A DNA stretch of 64,000 nucleotides from assembly GCF_900186865.1 (NCBI RefSeq), contig NZ_LT906480.1, positions 1,754,001-1,818,000 of the forward strand, given 5' to 3'. Shown piece by piece: positions 16,554 through 26,022 of the stretch; position 1 is the first letter of the stretch, and each line of letters opens with the position of its first letter. The position numbers and the translations under genes were made by a program. Under the pieces are notes generated by a model. That model did no database searches. It worked only from the letters and a program-made list of their open reading frames with translations, and was not told where the DNA came from. The stretch is from Stenotrophomonas maltophilia (lineage in GTDB: Bacteria > Pseudomonadota > Gammaproteobacteria > Xanthomonadales > Xanthomonadaceae).

Positions 16554-17831
16554 CTACCACAACGCATCCCGCAGCTTGTACCACGACATCGCCGCCACCA
16601 GCAGGGGCGTGCGCAGCAGCCGGCCGCCGGGGAAGGGCGCATGCCGCAGGCGCTGGAACACGTCCAGACGCTCGCTCTGGCCGGCGATGGCGGCGGCGAT
16701 CACCTCGCCGGCCAGTCCGGCGGCGGCCACCCCATGGCCGGAGAATCCCTGCGCGAAGTACAGGTTGCCGTCCAGCCGGCCCCAGTGCGGGGCGCGGTTG
16801 CGGGTGATGTCCACGTAGCCACCCCAGACCTGGTCCAGCACCACGTCGGCCAGCTGCGGGAAGACGTCGTGCATGCGTCGTTGCATCACCCCGCGCAGGC
16901 CGGGCGGGGGCAGTGCCGAGTAGCTGGCGCGGCCGCCGAACAGCAGGCGGTGGTCGTGGCTGAGGCGGAAGTAGTCCAGTGCCCAGGCGGTGTCGGCCAC
17001 GGCCATGTTGTTGCCGATCAGGGCGCGGGCACGTTCTGCGCCCAGTGGCTCACTGGCACCGATATAGGTGCCCACCGGCATGATCCGCCGTTCCAGCTCG
17101 GGCAGCAGGCCCTGCAGCCAGGCATTGCCGGCCACCACCAGATGCGTGGCGCACACGCTGCCCTGGGCAGTGTGCAGGCTCGGCCGTGGCCCGCGCTGGA
17201 TGCGCACGACGGGCGAATCCTCGTGGATGACCACACCTGCCGCGCGCGCTGCATCGGCCAGACCGCGTGCATACGCCAGCGGGTGCAGGTGTGCGCTGAG
17301 CGGGTCGAACATCGCGGCGCGGTAGCGCGGGCTGTCCAGCTGCGCGCGCAGAGTGTCACGGCTCCACCACTGCATGGGGTAGTCGTAGTGGCGTTGCAGG
17401 TGCTCGCAGTTGGCGTGCAGGTCACGCTCGTGGCGTTCACGGATGGCCACGCTGGCGTGGCCTTCCACCCAATGGCAGTCGATGCCGTGGCGATCGATAC
17501 GTGTGCGCATTGCCTGCACCGCGTCGCGTGACCAGTCGAACAGGTGGCGCGCATCATCACGACCGAGCTGACGCTCCAGTTCGTCCACCTCGCAGCCATA
17601 GCCGACCAGCGCCTGGCCACCATTGCGACCGGACGCGCCCCAACCGATCCGCTGCGCGTCCAGTACCACCACGCGCTGGCCACGCGTAGCCAGTTCAAGT
17701 GCGGCGGTCAGGCCGGCATAACCCGCGCCGAGCACTGCGACATCGGCCTGAACCTCACCCTGCAGCGAGGGCAGTGCGGGCGGTTCGGGCAGGCTGTAGG
17801 CATACCAGCTGGGCGGGAAGGCGGCACTCAC
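16554..17831 (-). CDS. puuB: gamma-glutamylputrescine oxidase PuuB (FAD-dependent)
   Basis: 425 residues, same length as E. coli PuuB, with matching blocks. These are the dinucleotide-binding VLGAGYAGLTAALELATRGQ (~32-51), the FAD-contact RIGWGASGRNGGQ, HLHPLAYARGLADAA, LVVAGNAWLQGLLPELE, MPVGTYIGASEPLG, FRLSHDHRLLFGGRASYSAL and the C-terminal FAQGFSGHGVAAAGLAGEVI. It oxidises gamma-glutamylputrescine to gamma-glutamyl-aminobutyraldehyde, releasing H2O2 and ammonia. Divergent from puuD-puuA, with a 161-bp region between them that should hold both promoters. No puuR-like repressor gene is present in the window. Confidence 0.91.
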   Translation of the reverse strand: MSAAFPPSWYAYSLPEPPALPSLQGEVQADVAVLGAGYAGLTAALELATRGQRVVVLDAQRIGWGASGRNGGQALVGYGCEVDELERQLGRDDARHLFDWSRDAVQAMRTRIDRHGIDCHWVEGHASVAIRERHERDLHANCEHLQRHYDYPMQWWSRDTLRAQLDSPRYRAAMFDPLSAHLHPLAYARGLADAARAAGVVIHEDSPVVRIQRGPRPSLHTAQGSVCATHLVVAGNAWLQGLLPELERRIMPVGTYIGASEPLGAERARALIGNNMAVADTAWALDYFRLSHDHRLLFGGRASYSALPPPGLRGVMQRRMHDVFPQLADVVLDQVWGGYVDITRNRAPHWGRLDGNLYFAQGFSGHGVAAAGLAGEVIAAAIAGQSERLDVFQRLRHAPFPGGRLLRTPLLVAAMSWYKLRDALW

Positions 17832-17992
17832 TGCAGGCCTCGCGGGCGCAGTGCGGGAGGGGGGAGCGGGGGAGAACGATCAGCATTCACCCGCGTAGTC
17901 TCGCCGATGCGTGACAGCCGTGGCGTGATGGCGAAGACTTGCCGCCTTCGTTGGCCGGCGGGTAACGTGTTCGCACGCCAAGGAGTTTTACC

Positions 17993-18754
17993 ATGCGCCG
18001 CCTGCCCTGGGTGGGCCTGCCCACCGACAGTACCGTGCTCGGCCACCACCGTTTCGCGGTGGCTGGCGAGAAGTACGTGCGCGCGCTGGCCGAGGCCGCC
18101 GAAGTGACCCCGGTGGTACTGCCGAGCCTGCAGCCTCCCTTGCCGGCTGGCGACTGGCTGCAGGGGCTTGATGGCCTGCTGTTGACCGGCGCGGTCAGCA
18201 ACATCGAACCGCAGCATTACGAGGGCGGCCGCAGCTGGCCGGGCAATCCGCATGACCCGGCCCGTGATGCCAATGCGTTCGCGCTGCTGCGCGAGGCGCT
18301 GGCGCTGGACCTGCCGGTACTGGCGATCTGCCGCGGCTTCCAGGAACTGAACGTCGCGCTGGGGGGCAGCCTGCATCCGCAGGTACACGCGGTGCCTGGC
18401 CTGACTGACCATCGCGAAGACCCACAGGCGCCGGTGGAGGTGCAGTACGGGCCGGCCCACGCGGTCACCCTGGTCGCCGATGGCTGGCTGGCGCAGTGGC
18501 AAGGCGGTGACCGCGCACAGGTCAATTCGGTTCACGGGCAGGGCATCGACCGACTGGCACACGGGCTGCAGGTCGAGGCAGTAGCCGATGATGGACTGGT
18601 CGAGGCAGCGCGCAGCCCACGCCATCGTTTCGTGCTCGGCGTACAGTGGCACCCGGAGTGGCGTGTCATGGACTCGCCGTTCTATCACGCTATTTTCCGT
18701 GCGTTCGGCCAAGCTTGCCGGCAGCACCAACAGAACCGACTGGATTCCCGATGA
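17993..18754 (+). CDS. puuD: gamma-glutamyl-GABA hydrolase PuuD (class I glutamine amidotransferase fold)
   Basis: 253 residues. The nucleophile Cys is in LAICRGFQELNVALGGSLHP and the His-Glu pair in VLGVQWHPEWR, the full triad of this family. GLLLTGAVSNIEPQHY is the oxyanion-hole region typical of PuuD. It splits gamma-glutamyl-GABA to glutamate and GABA in the cytosol. The start has a textbook AAGGAG seven bases ahead. It overlaps puuA by ATGA, so the two are translationally coupled. Confidence 0.93.
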   Translation: MRRLPWVGLPTDSTVLGHHRFAVAGEKYVRALAEAAEVTPVVLPSLQPPLPAGDWLQGLDGLLLTGAVSNIEPQHYEGGRSWPGNPHDPARDANAFALLREALALDLPVLAICRGFQELNVALGGSLHPQVHAVPGLTDHREDPQAPVEVQYGPAHAVTLVADGWLAQWQGGDRAQVNSVHGQGIDRLAHGLQVEAVADDGLVEAARSPRHRFVLGVQWHPEWRVMDSPFYHAIFRAFGQACRQHQQNRLDSR

Positions 18755-20148
18755 GTTCCCGAACGCGCCCGCGCAAGACGGCTACGCCCCCCGCACCGCA
18801 GGAAAGCAGCCTGCTGCGCTGGCTGAAGGAGCGGCGCATCACCGAGGTCGAATGCCTGGTCCCGGACATCACCGGCAACGCGCGCGGCAAGATCATTCCC
18901 GCCGACAAGTTCTCGCATGATTACGGTACGCGGCTGCCCGAAGGCATTTTCGCCACCACCGTCACCGGCGAGTTCCCTGATGACTACTACGAGCTGACCT
19001 CGCCGTCGGACTCGGACATGATGCTGCGTCCCGATCCGGACACGGTGCGCATGGTGCCGTGGGCGGCCGACGCCACCGCGCAGGTCATCCACGACTGTTA
19101 CACCAAGAACGGTGAGCCGCACGAGCTGGCGCCACGCAACGTACTGCGCCGCGTGCTGGCGGCCTACGCCGAGCTGGGCCTGCGCCCGGTGGTGGCGCCG
19201 GAGCTTGAGTTCTTCCTGGTGCAGAAGAACACCGACCCGGACTTCCCGCTGCTGCCACCGGCCGGCCGCTCCGGGCGCCCGGAAACCGCGCGGCAGTCGT
19301 ACTCGATCGATGCGGTCAACGAATTCGACCCGATCCTCGACCTGATGTACGACTACGCCGATGCGATGAAGCTGGATGTGGACACGCTGATCCACGAATC
19401 CGGTGCGGCGCAGCTGGAGGTCAACTTCACCCATGCCGATGCGATGGACCTGGCCGACCAGGTGTTCCTGTTCAAGCGCACCATGCGCGAGGCGGCGATG
19501 CGCCACGGCGTGTATGCCACCTTCCTGGCCAAGCCGATGGAGAACGAGCCGGGCAGTGCCATGCACATCCACCAGAGCCTGGTGCGGGTGAGCGACGGCA
19601 GCAATGTGTTCGCTGGCGACACCGATGCCGAAGGCGAGTTCAGCCCGGTGTTCGGCCACTATCTGGGCGGCCTGCAGAAGTACGCGCCGCAGGCGATGGC
19701 GTTCTTCGCGCCGAACGTGAATTCCTACCGCCGGCTGGTGTTCGGCGAAGTCTCGCCGAGCAACGTGCACTGGGGCTTCGACAACCGCACCTGTGGCCTG
19801 CGCGTGCCGCTGGACACGCCGGAAAACATGCGCGTGGAGAGCCGCTTCGCCGGTTCCGACGCCAACCCCTACCTGGCGATGGCGGCGACCCTGGCCTGCG
19901 GCCTGCTGGGCATCCGCGAGCGGTTGGCACCGGATGCGCCGGTGACCGGCAGCGCCAAGGAACTGGGCTACAACCTGCCGCGCTCGCTGGGCGAAGCGCT
20001 GGATGGGCTGGAGCAGTGCAGCGAACTGCAGGCCCTGCTGGGCGAGCGCTTCTGCCGGGCCTACATCTCGGTGAAGCGCAAGGAATACGAGACCTTTTTC
20101 CGTGTCATCAGCTCGTGGGAGCGCGAGTTCCTGCTGCTGAACGTCTGA
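18751..20148 (+). CDS. puuA: gamma-glutamylputrescine synthetase PuuA (glutamine synthetase family)
   Basis: 465 residues beginning MSSRTRPRKTATPPAPQ, then ITEVECLVPDITGNARGKII, characteristic of PuuA-type glutamine synthetase-like ligases rather than GlnA. ATP/metal-site blocks are visible: APELEFFLVQKN, ESGAAQLEVNFTHADAMDLA, GSAMHIHQSLV, APNVNSYRRL, WGFDNRTCGLRVP and ESRFAGSDANPYLAMAA. It joins glutamate to putrescine using ATP, the first step of the pathway. The ATG overlaps the puuD stop. A longer in-frame extension exists inside puuD but is not supported. Specificity for putrescine rather than another amine is inferred from the neighbours. Confidence 0.9.
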   Translation: MSSRTRPRKTATPPAPQESSLLRWLKERRITEVECLVPDITGNARGKIIPADKFSHDYGTRLPEGIFATTVTGEFPDDYYELTSPSDSDMMLRPDPDTVRMVPWAADATAQVIHDCYTKNGEPHELAPRNVLRRVLAAYAELGLRPVVAPELEFFLVQKNTDPDFPLLPPAGRSGRPETARQSYSIDAVNEFDPILDLMYDYADAMKLDVDTLIHESGAAQLEVNFTHADAMDLADQVFLFKRTMREAAMRHGVYATFLAKPMENEPGSAMHIHQSLVRVSDGSNVFAGDTDAEGEFSPVFGHYLGGLQKYAPQAMAFFAPNVNSYRRLVFGEVSPSNVHWGFDNRTCGLRVPLDTPENMRVESRFAGSDANPYLAMAATLACGLLGIRERLAPDAPVTGSAKELGYNLPRSLGEALDGLEQCSELQALLGERFCRAYISVKRKEYETFFRVISSWEREFLLLNV

Positions 20149-20239
20149 GCATCCGGAATAGAAAAATCCGCCGCCGGGGGGTAGGCTGGCACCCGTCGCC
20201 GGCACCGCCGGCCCCCCTTCCCGCATTCTGGAGCACCCG

Positions 20240-21349
20240 ATGAAGCTGCGTATCCTCACGCTCGGCCTGGCCTCCGCCATGCTCGCCGCCTGTGGCGGTG
20301 GCAATGGCGGCGCGCAGGACAGCCAGGTCCTGAACGTCTACAACTACAGCGATTACATCGCCGAGGACACCATCCCGACCTTCGAGAAGGAGAGCGGCAT
20401 CAAGGTGACCTACGATGTGTTCGACAGCGATGAGATGGTCGAGACCAAGCTGCTGGCCGGCAACAGCGGCTACGACGTGGTGGTGCCGACCCTGAACTTC
20501 TTCGGTCGCCAGATCCAGGCCGGTGTGTTCCTGCCGCTGGACAAGAGCAAGATCCCGAACCTGGCCAATCTCGATCCGGCGGTGATGAAGCGCATCGCCA
20601 CCCAGGACCCGGGCAACCAGTACGGCGTGCCGTACATGATCGGCACCACCGGCATCGGCTACAACGTGGAGATGCTGAAGCAGCGTTTCGGTGGCAGCAC
20701 CGACATCGCCAACAGCTGGGACCTGGTGTTCAAGCCGGAGAACATCAGCAAGATGAAGGACTGCGGCGTGACCATCCTGGACACGCCGGCCGACATGATC
20801 CCGATCGCGCTGCATTACCTGGGCCTGGACCCGCACAGCGGTGACCCGGCCGAGCTGCAGAAGGCGGCCGACCTGCTGAAGTCGATCCGACCGTACGTGC
20901 AGAATTTCCACTCCTCGCAGTACGTGGGTTCGCTGGCCAATGGCGGCACCTGCCTGGTGGTCGGCTGGTCGGGTGACATCATCCAGGCCCGCGACCGCGC
21001 CGAGGAAGCCAGCAATGGCGTGCACGTGGCCTATTCGATCCCGAAGGAAGGCGCCCCGCAGTGGTTCGACATGCTGGCGATCCCGAAGGACGCCAAGCAT
21101 CCGGAGGCCGCTTACGCCTTCATCAATTACCTGCTGCAGCCGAAGGTTGCCGCGGCCAACACCAACTTCATCCACTACGCCAACCCGGTGCCGACCGCGA
21201 CCCCGCTGGTGGATGAGGCGATCCGTACCGACCCGACCATCTACCCGCCGGCCGACGTGGCCGCGAAGATGTTCACGTACTCGATCAACACGCCGGAGAC
21301 CGACAAGCTCTACACCCGGCTGTGGACCGAGGTGAAGACCGGCCGTTGA
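20240..21349 (+). CDS. potF: polyamine ABC transporter substrate-binding lipoprotein (PotF-like)
   Basis: 369 residues with a lipoprotein signal: lipobox LAAC at residues 15-18, followed by a Gly-rich linker. The mature part is a PotF/PotD-type binding protein: LNVYNYSDYIAEDTIPTFEK, VTYDVFDSDEMVETKLLAGN, SGYDVVVPTLNFFGRQIQ, YGVPYMIGTTGIGYN, INYLLQPKVAAANTNFIHYA. YNYSDYI and the Trp/Asp-containing blocks line the polyamine pocket in the family. The Shine-Dalgarno CTGGAGCACCCG precedes ATG. Lipid anchoring differs from free periplasmic E. coli PotF. The gene follows puuA by 91 bp and is cut off from potGHI by an oppositely oriented oxidoreductase gene. Confidence 0.92.
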   Translation: MKLRILTLGLASAMLAACGGGNGGAQDSQVLNVYNYSDYIAEDTIPTFEKESGIKVTYDVFDSDEMVETKLLAGNSGYDVVVPTLNFFGRQIQAGVFLPLDKSKIPNLANLDPAVMKRIATQDPGNQYGVPYMIGTTGIGYNVEMLKQRFGGSTDIANSWDLVFKPENISKMKDCGVTILDTPADMIPIALHYLGLDPHSGDPAELQKAADLLKSIRPYVQNFHSSQYVGSLANGGTCLVVGWSGDIIQARDRAEEASNGVHVAYSIPKEGAPQWFDMLAIPKDAKHPEAAYAFINYLLQPKVAAANTNFIHYANPVPTATPLVDEAIRTDPTIYPPADVAAKMFTYSINTPETDKLYTRLWTEVKTGR

Positions 21350-21387
21350 GCCGGCCTGGTGCCGTCGGGTCATGCCCGGCGGCTGCC

Positions 21388-22788
21388 TTACCCAGGGTCG
21401 ATGCCGGTACTCCCGCTTCGGCCCAGGTGCCGCAGGATGGCAGGCAGCAGGTCGCGCGCATCGCGACCGCCGTTGCACAGGAACGATGAACTCATCCGCT
21501 GCAGGTTGTGCATGCCGATGAAGAACAGCCCCGGTTGCGGGGAAACACCGAAGTCGCCGAGCGGGTAGCCATGTGCATCCAGCGCGCCCGGTACGTCGAG
21601 CCAGGGCCATTCGGCGACGAAGCCGGTGGCCAGCACCACCGAGCGGATGCCTTCCGCCTGCAGATCCAGTTCGCGCGGGGATGCGTCCGGTTCCCAGTGC
21701 AGATAGACCTCCTCCGGAATGTAGCGGGCATCGTCGGTGCGTGGCTCGGGACGCGTGGCGTAGTACGCGCTGGCCAGCGAATCAAGATAGGCGTACTCGG
21801 CCTGCGTGGCCTTGATCGCGGTACGCAGCTGCGGGCGCACATCGGCGAAGCGGGCGACGTTTCCATCGAAGCCCTGCAACCGGCCCAGCAGCCTGATGCC
21901 CGCGCGGTGCATCGCCAGCAGGCTGATCGAGCTGCCCAGGCCACCGTTTCCCTTGCCGGAAATAAGCGGGAACTCTGCGGTGCGGGCCTTGCGCAGTGCA
22001 TCCGGTTCTCCGGCCAGTACGGCGGCCGCTTCACTCACATGCTGGTGGATGCGCCCGGCCATGTCCCACCAGGTCATCGAGTCCTTGCCGCGCAGCCGGC
22101 GGGTATGCGAATGGCGCTGGGCCAGTGACCAGTGCACGCTGCGACCGCTGTCGCGCAGGTCCTGGGCGATCTGCGCGCCGGACTGCCCACCCCCGATGAC
22201 CAGCACGGCGCCATCGGGCAGCTGGCGGGCACTGCGGTAGTCGCCCGAGTGCAGCACGGTCAGGCCTGGCGCGGGCGCGAACGGGACCCGGGGCATCCGT
22301 GTGCGGCGGTATTCACCGGTGGCGACCACCACCGCGCGGGCATGGATCAGCCCCTGGCTGCTGTGGATGGCGTAGCCACCGGGCCCAGGCCCAACCCGAT
22401 GCACCCCGCATCCCTCGTTGATCGGCAGGGAACGCTCGTGGGCATAGTCGCGGAGGTGCCGGATCACCTCCGGGGCGCCCATGAAGCCATCCGGGTCATC
22501 GCCGGCATAGGCATGACCATGCAGGGCCATCGTGGCGTTGGCGGTGTTGGTCTGGAACGACTCCCAGCGCCGCTGCCAGCTGGCGCCTACGGTTTCGGCC
22601 TCCAGCACGCGATGCTCGACGCCGGTCTCCTGCAGGAGCGCGCTGAGCGACAACCCGGCCTGGCCGGCACCGATGATGACCAGCGGCAGCCTTGCAGGCA
22701 GGGAGCCCGGCAGGCGGGGCGGGAAAGGGGAGGGGCTGTCCGGGGAAGTCACTAGGGTGGGTCCATGCAAGGCCTTGATCAGGGCCAT
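21388..22788 (-). CDS. flavin-dependent oxidoreductase (FMO/CzcO-like)
   Basis: About 454-466 residues. Two dinucleotide-binding motifs are visible: FAD site LVIIGAGQAGLSLSALLQ near the N terminus and NAD(P) site VLVIGGGQSGAQIAQDLRDS in the middle. The fingerprint ATGEYRRTRMPRVP and the C-terminal VLATGFVAEWPW plus GLFFIGMHNLQRMSSSFLCN fit the flavin-containing monooxygenase/thioredoxin-reductase-like CzcO group. ATG at 22788 or GTG at 22752 are the candidate starts; neither has a clear ribosome site. A much longer upstream open frame is antisense to potG and is not real. It sits between potF and potG on the other strand; substrate unknown. Confidence 0.85.
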   Translation of the reverse strand: MALIKALHGPTLVTSPDSPSPFPPRLPGSLPARLPLVIIGAGQAGLSLSALLQETGVEHRVLEAETVGASWQRRWESFQTNTANATMALHGHAYAGDDPDGFMGAPEVIRHLRDYAHERSLPINEGCGVHRVGPGPGGYAIHSSQGLIHARAVVVATGEYRRTRMPRVPFAPAPGLTVLHSGDYRSARQLPDGAVLVIGGGQSGAQIAQDLRDSGRSVHWSLAQRHSHTRRLRGKDSMTWWDMAGRIHQHVSEAAAVLAGEPDALRKARTAEFPLISGKGNGGLGSSISLLAMHRAGIRLLGRLQGFDGNVARFADVRPQLRTAIKATQAEYAYLDSLASAYYATRPEPRTDDARYIPEEVYLHWEPDASPRELDLQAEGIRSVVLATGFVAEWPWLDVPGALDAHGYPLGDFGVSPQPGLFFIGMHNLQRMSSSFLCNGGRDARDLLPAILRHLGRSGSTGIDPG

Positions 22789-22870
22789 TGCGCGGAGAAC
22801 GCCCCGGGCCTTCAACAGATCCGGTTCTGAAAATCGTTGCAGATCGAGGCGTCGCCTGTGGTGTCTGGCC

Positions 22871-22892
22871 GGGACGACCGCAGGGTCGTCCC
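22871..22892. promoter_or_regulatory. 9-bp hairpin upstream of potG
   Basis: GGGACGACC-gcag-GGTCGTCCC is a perfect 9-bp stem with a four-base loop in the 273-bp divergent region between the oxidoreductase gene and potG. No T-run follows, so it is not a standard terminator. It could be an operator or leader structure. Confidence 0.35.
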
Positions 22893-23061
22893 GGGGAGCC
22901 CGGGCCTTTGCGCGGGCAGGCCACCATGGCGGGGGAAAACCGACACTCCTGGGGCCCCCGGAGCCGGCCAGCGGCCGCTTCCGCCTGCCGCCGTCATATC
23001 CCCTGGGCCCCCCGGCCGTTAGAATGGCGGCCGCTGTCCACCGCCCGCTCCCGGAGCCCCC

Positions 23062-24198
23062 ATGCCCGTTGAAGCCCAGCCGGTAGCCGCCGTCGTCGAC
23101 ACGACCGGTGTGCCCGGCTATCTCTCCATTCGTGACCTGCGCAAGGAATTCGACGGTTTCGTCGCCGTCGACGACGTCAACCTGGACGTGCGCAAGGGCG
23201 AGATCTTTGCCCTGCTCGGTGGCTCCGGCAGTGGCAAATCGACCCTGCTGCGCTGCTTGGGCGGCTTCGAGACGCCCACCAAGGGCAGCATCACCCTCGA
23301 TGGCCAGCGCCTGGACGCGCTGCCGCCGTACCAGCGGCCGGTCAACATGATGTTCCAGTCCTATGCGCTGTTCCCGCACATGACGGTCGAGCAGAACATT
23401 GCCTTCGGCCTGAAGCAGGATGGCCTGGGCAAGGACGCGATCAGCAAGCGCGTCGGCGAGATGCTCGACCTGGTGCAGATGGGCCACCTGGGCAAGCGCA
23501 AGCCACACCAGCTGTCCGGCGGCCAGCAGCAGCGCGTGGCGCTGGCGCGGTCGCTGGCCAAGGGGCCGAAGCTGCTGCTGCTGGACGAGCCGATGGGCGC
23601 GCTGGACAAGAAGCTGCGCTCGCAGATGCAGCTGGAACTGGTCAGCATCATCGAATCGTCGGGCGTGACCTGCGTGATGGTCACCCACGACCAGGAAGAA
23701 GCGATGACCATGGCCACCCGCATCGCGGTGATGGATGCCGGCTGGATCCAGCAGGTCGGCAAGCCGGACGAGGTCTACGAGCAGCCGGCCAACCGCTTCG
23801 TCGCCGAGTTCATCGGTTCGGTCAACCTGTTCGACGGGGTGATCGACGAGGACCTGCCGGAGTACGTGACCGTACGCTCGCCGCTGTTCCCGGCGCCGAT
23901 CTACATCGCCCATGGCATCACCGGTTATGAAGGGCAGCCGGTCGCGTTCGCGCTGCGCCCGGAGAAGGTGATGATCGGCAAGGACGAACCGGAAGGGCAC
24001 ACCAACAAGGCCCAGGGCGTGATCGAGGACATCGCCTACTTCGGCAGCCATTCGGTCTACCACGTGCGCCTGCCCAGCGGCGCCAAGGTGCTGGCCAACT
24101 TCGCCAATTCGCAGCGCTGGGCCAGTGATGGCCTCACCTGGGGCGACGAGGTGTGGGTGCACTGGCGCGACAACGACGGCGTGGTGCTCACCTCATGA
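23062..24198 (+). CDS. potG: putrescine ABC transporter ATPase (PotG-like)
   Basis: 378 residues, typical of PotG/PotA. Walker A is GGSGSGKSTLLR, Q-loop FQSYALFPHMTVEQN, ABC signature LSGGQQQRVALARSLA, Walker B LLLLDEPMGALD, H-loop VMVTHDQEEA. The C-terminal TOBE-like domain carries FALRPEKVMIGKDEP. It energises uptake of polyamines through PotHI. First gene of potG-potH-potI, which overlap by ATGA at each joint. Its binding protein potF is encoded 1.7 kb upstream. Confidence 0.93.
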   Translation: MPVEAQPVAAVVDTTGVPGYLSIRDLRKEFDGFVAVDDVNLDVRKGEIFALLGGSGSGKSTLLRCLGGFETPTKGSITLDGQRLDALPPYQRPVNMMFQSYALFPHMTVEQNIAFGLKQDGLGKDAISKRVGEMLDLVQMGHLGKRKPHQLSGGQQQRVALARSLAKGPKLLLLDEPMGALDKKLRSQMQLELVSIIESSGVTCVMVTHDQEEAMTMATRIAVMDAGWIQQVGKPDEVYEQPANRFVAEFIGSVNLFDGVIDEDLPEYVTVRSPLFPAPIYIAHGITGYEGQPVAFALRPEKVMIGKDEPEGHTNKAQGVIEDIAYFGSHSVYHVRLPSGAKVLANFANSQRWASDGLTWGDEVWVHWRDNDGVVLTS

Positions 24199-25127
24199 GC
24201 ACCGCCGGCCTGAAGCGCTGGCTGCCGGGGCTGCGTGCCACGGTGATCGGCATTCCGTACCTGTGGCTGCTGCTGTTCTTTGCAGTGCCGTTCCTGATCG
24301 TGCTGATGATCAGCTTCTCGCTCAGCCGGGTCGGCTCGCCGCCGTACACCTGGCTGTTGCAGTACGCCGACGGCGGTTTCTCGCTGAAGCTGAACCTGGA
24401 AAACTACCTGGCGCTGTTCCGCGATTCGATCTATGCGCAGGCGTTCCTGAGCTCGATCAGGATCGCGGCGATCTCGACCTTCCTGACCCTGCTGATCGGC
24501 TATCCGATGGCCTATGCCATCGCGCGCCTGTCGCCCGCCGCGCGCAACGTGGCGATGATGCTGGTGGTGCTGCCGTCGTGGACCTCGTTCCTGATCCGCG
24601 TGTATGCGTGGAAGGCGATCCTGGACCGCAATGGCCTGCTCGACCAGTTCCTGCAGTTCACCGGCCTGCAGACGCTGATGACGTCGATGGGCCTGCCGAA
24701 ACTGCAGCTGATCGACACCCCGACCGCCGCCTACATCGGCATCGTCTACTGCTATCTGCCGTTCATGGTGCTGCCGCTGTACGCCAATCTGGTCAAACAT
24801 GACCACCGCCTGCTGGAGGCGGCCTACGACCTCGGTGCCAGGCCGTGGCAGGCGTTCCTGCGCATCACCCTGCCGTTGTCCAAAGCGGGCATCATCGCCG
24901 GCTGCATGCTGGTGATGATTCCGGCCATTGGTGAATTCGTGATCCCGGAAATGTTGGGTGGCTCGGAGACGCTGATGGTGGGCCGCCAGCTGTGGAACGA
25001 GTTCTTCAACAACCGCAACTGGCCGGGTGCCTCGGCGATGGCGGTGGCGATGATCCTGTTGCTGCTGGTGCCGATCCTGCTGTTCAACCGTTCCCAGCAG
25101 CGCCTGCTGGAAGGGAAGCAGGCATGA
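24195..25127 (+). CDS. potH: putrescine ABC transporter permease (PotH-like)
   Basis: 310 residues starting MSTAGLKRWLPGLRATVIG, overlapping the potG stop. Six hydrophobic helices; the ABC-permease EAA loop is LLEAAYDLGARPWQAFLRIT with the following LP. Conserved PotH/PotB segments include GYPMAYAIARLSPAARN, VVLPSWTSFLIRVYAW and IPAIGEFVIPEMLGG. Forms the membrane channel with PotI. Confidence 0.92.
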   Translation: MSTAGLKRWLPGLRATVIGIPYLWLLLFFAVPFLIVLMISFSLSRVGSPPYTWLLQYADGGFSLKLNLENYLALFRDSIYAQAFLSSIRIAAISTFLTLLIGYPMAYAIARLSPAARNVAMMLVVLPSWTSFLIRVYAWKAILDRNGLLDQFLQFTGLQTLMTSMGLPKLQLIDTPTAAYIGIVYCYLPFMVLPLYANLVKHDHRLLEAAYDLGARPWQAFLRITLPLSKAGIIAGCMLVMIPAIGEFVIPEMLGGSETLMVGRQLWNEFFNNRNWPGASAMAVAMILLLLVPILLFNRSQQRLLEGKQA

Positions 25128-25966
25128 GCCCGCGTAGCGCAAAGGGCCTGGGGCTGGGCGTGCTGCTGCTCGGCTTCGCCTTCCTGTACCTGCCGATCCT
25201 GCTGTTGATGTTCTATTCGTTCAACAGCTCGCGGCTGGCGATGGTCTGGGCCGGGTTCTCCACCCGTGCCTACAGCGACCTGTTCGCCGACCGCGCGCTG
25301 ATGGATGCGATGTGGACCAGCCTGGTGGTGGCGTTCTGGACTGCCTGCACGGCCACCGTGCTGGGCACGCTGGCGGCGATGGTGATGACGCGCTTCAAGC
25401 GCTTCCGTGGCAAGCCGCTGTTCGGCGCGCTGGTGACCGCACCGCTGGTGATGCCGGATGTGATCCTGGGCTTCTCGCTGATGGCGCTGCTGGCCTCGAT
25501 GGGCGCGATTCCCGGCTTCCCGGCACGCGGCCTGGCCACCATCTGGATCGCCCACGTCACCTTCACCCTGTGCTTCGTCACCGTGGTGGTGTCCTCGCGG
25601 CTGCAGGAAATGGACCTGTCGCTGGAAGAAGCGGCGATGGATCTGGGCGCCAGCCGGCTGACCGTGTTCGGCCGCATCACCCTGCCGATCATCGCGCCGG
25701 CGCTGGTGGCGGGCTGGCTGCTGGCGTTCACCCTGTCGCTGGATGACGTGGTGGTGGCCAGCTTTGTCGCCACGCCGGGCTCGACCACGCTGCCGATGAA
25801 GGTGTTCGCCTCGGTGCGCATGGGCATCAGCCCGAAGATCAACGCGTTGGCCACGCTGCTGGTGTCGGCGGTGTCGATCGCCGCGGTGATCGGCTGGTAT
25901 ATCAACGCCCGCGCCGAGAAGCGGCGCCAGCGCGACCTGCAGCTGGCGCGGCAGGACAACGGCTGA
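25124..25966 (+). CDS. potI: putrescine ABC transporter permease (PotI-like)
   Basis: 280 residues starting MSPRSAKGLGLGVLLLGFAF, with AAGGGAAGCAGGC before the ATG and a four-base overlap with potH. Six hydrophobic helices. Family markers: FLYLPILLLMFYSFNSSRL, VTAPLVMPDVILGFSL, the EAA-type loop LEEAAMDLGASRLTVFGRIT, and FTLSLDDVVVASFV. Second permease of the polyamine importer. Confidence 0.92.
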   Translation: MSPRSAKGLGLGVLLLGFAFLYLPILLLMFYSFNSSRLAMVWAGFSTRAYSDLFADRALMDAMWTSLVVAFWTACTATVLGTLAAMVMTRFKRFRGKPLFGALVTAPLVMPDVILGFSLMALLASMGAIPGFPARGLATIWIAHVTFTLCFVTVVVSSRLQEMDLSLEEAAMDLGASRLTVFGRITLPIIAPALVAGWLLAFTLSLDDVVVASFVATPGSTTLPMKVFASVRMGISPKINALATLLVSAVSIAAVIGWYINARAEKRRQRDLQLARQDNG

Positions 25967-26022
25967 GGACACGGTCTGCCGACAACGCCGGCAACACCCG
26001 GCTCACAGCCGGCGGCGCACAA

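Noticed and set aside
22789..24162. Long N-terminal extension of the flavin oxidoreductase antisense to potG
   Set aside because: The extension has antisense composition and covers a complete PotG gene; the FAD motif sits right after the chosen start.
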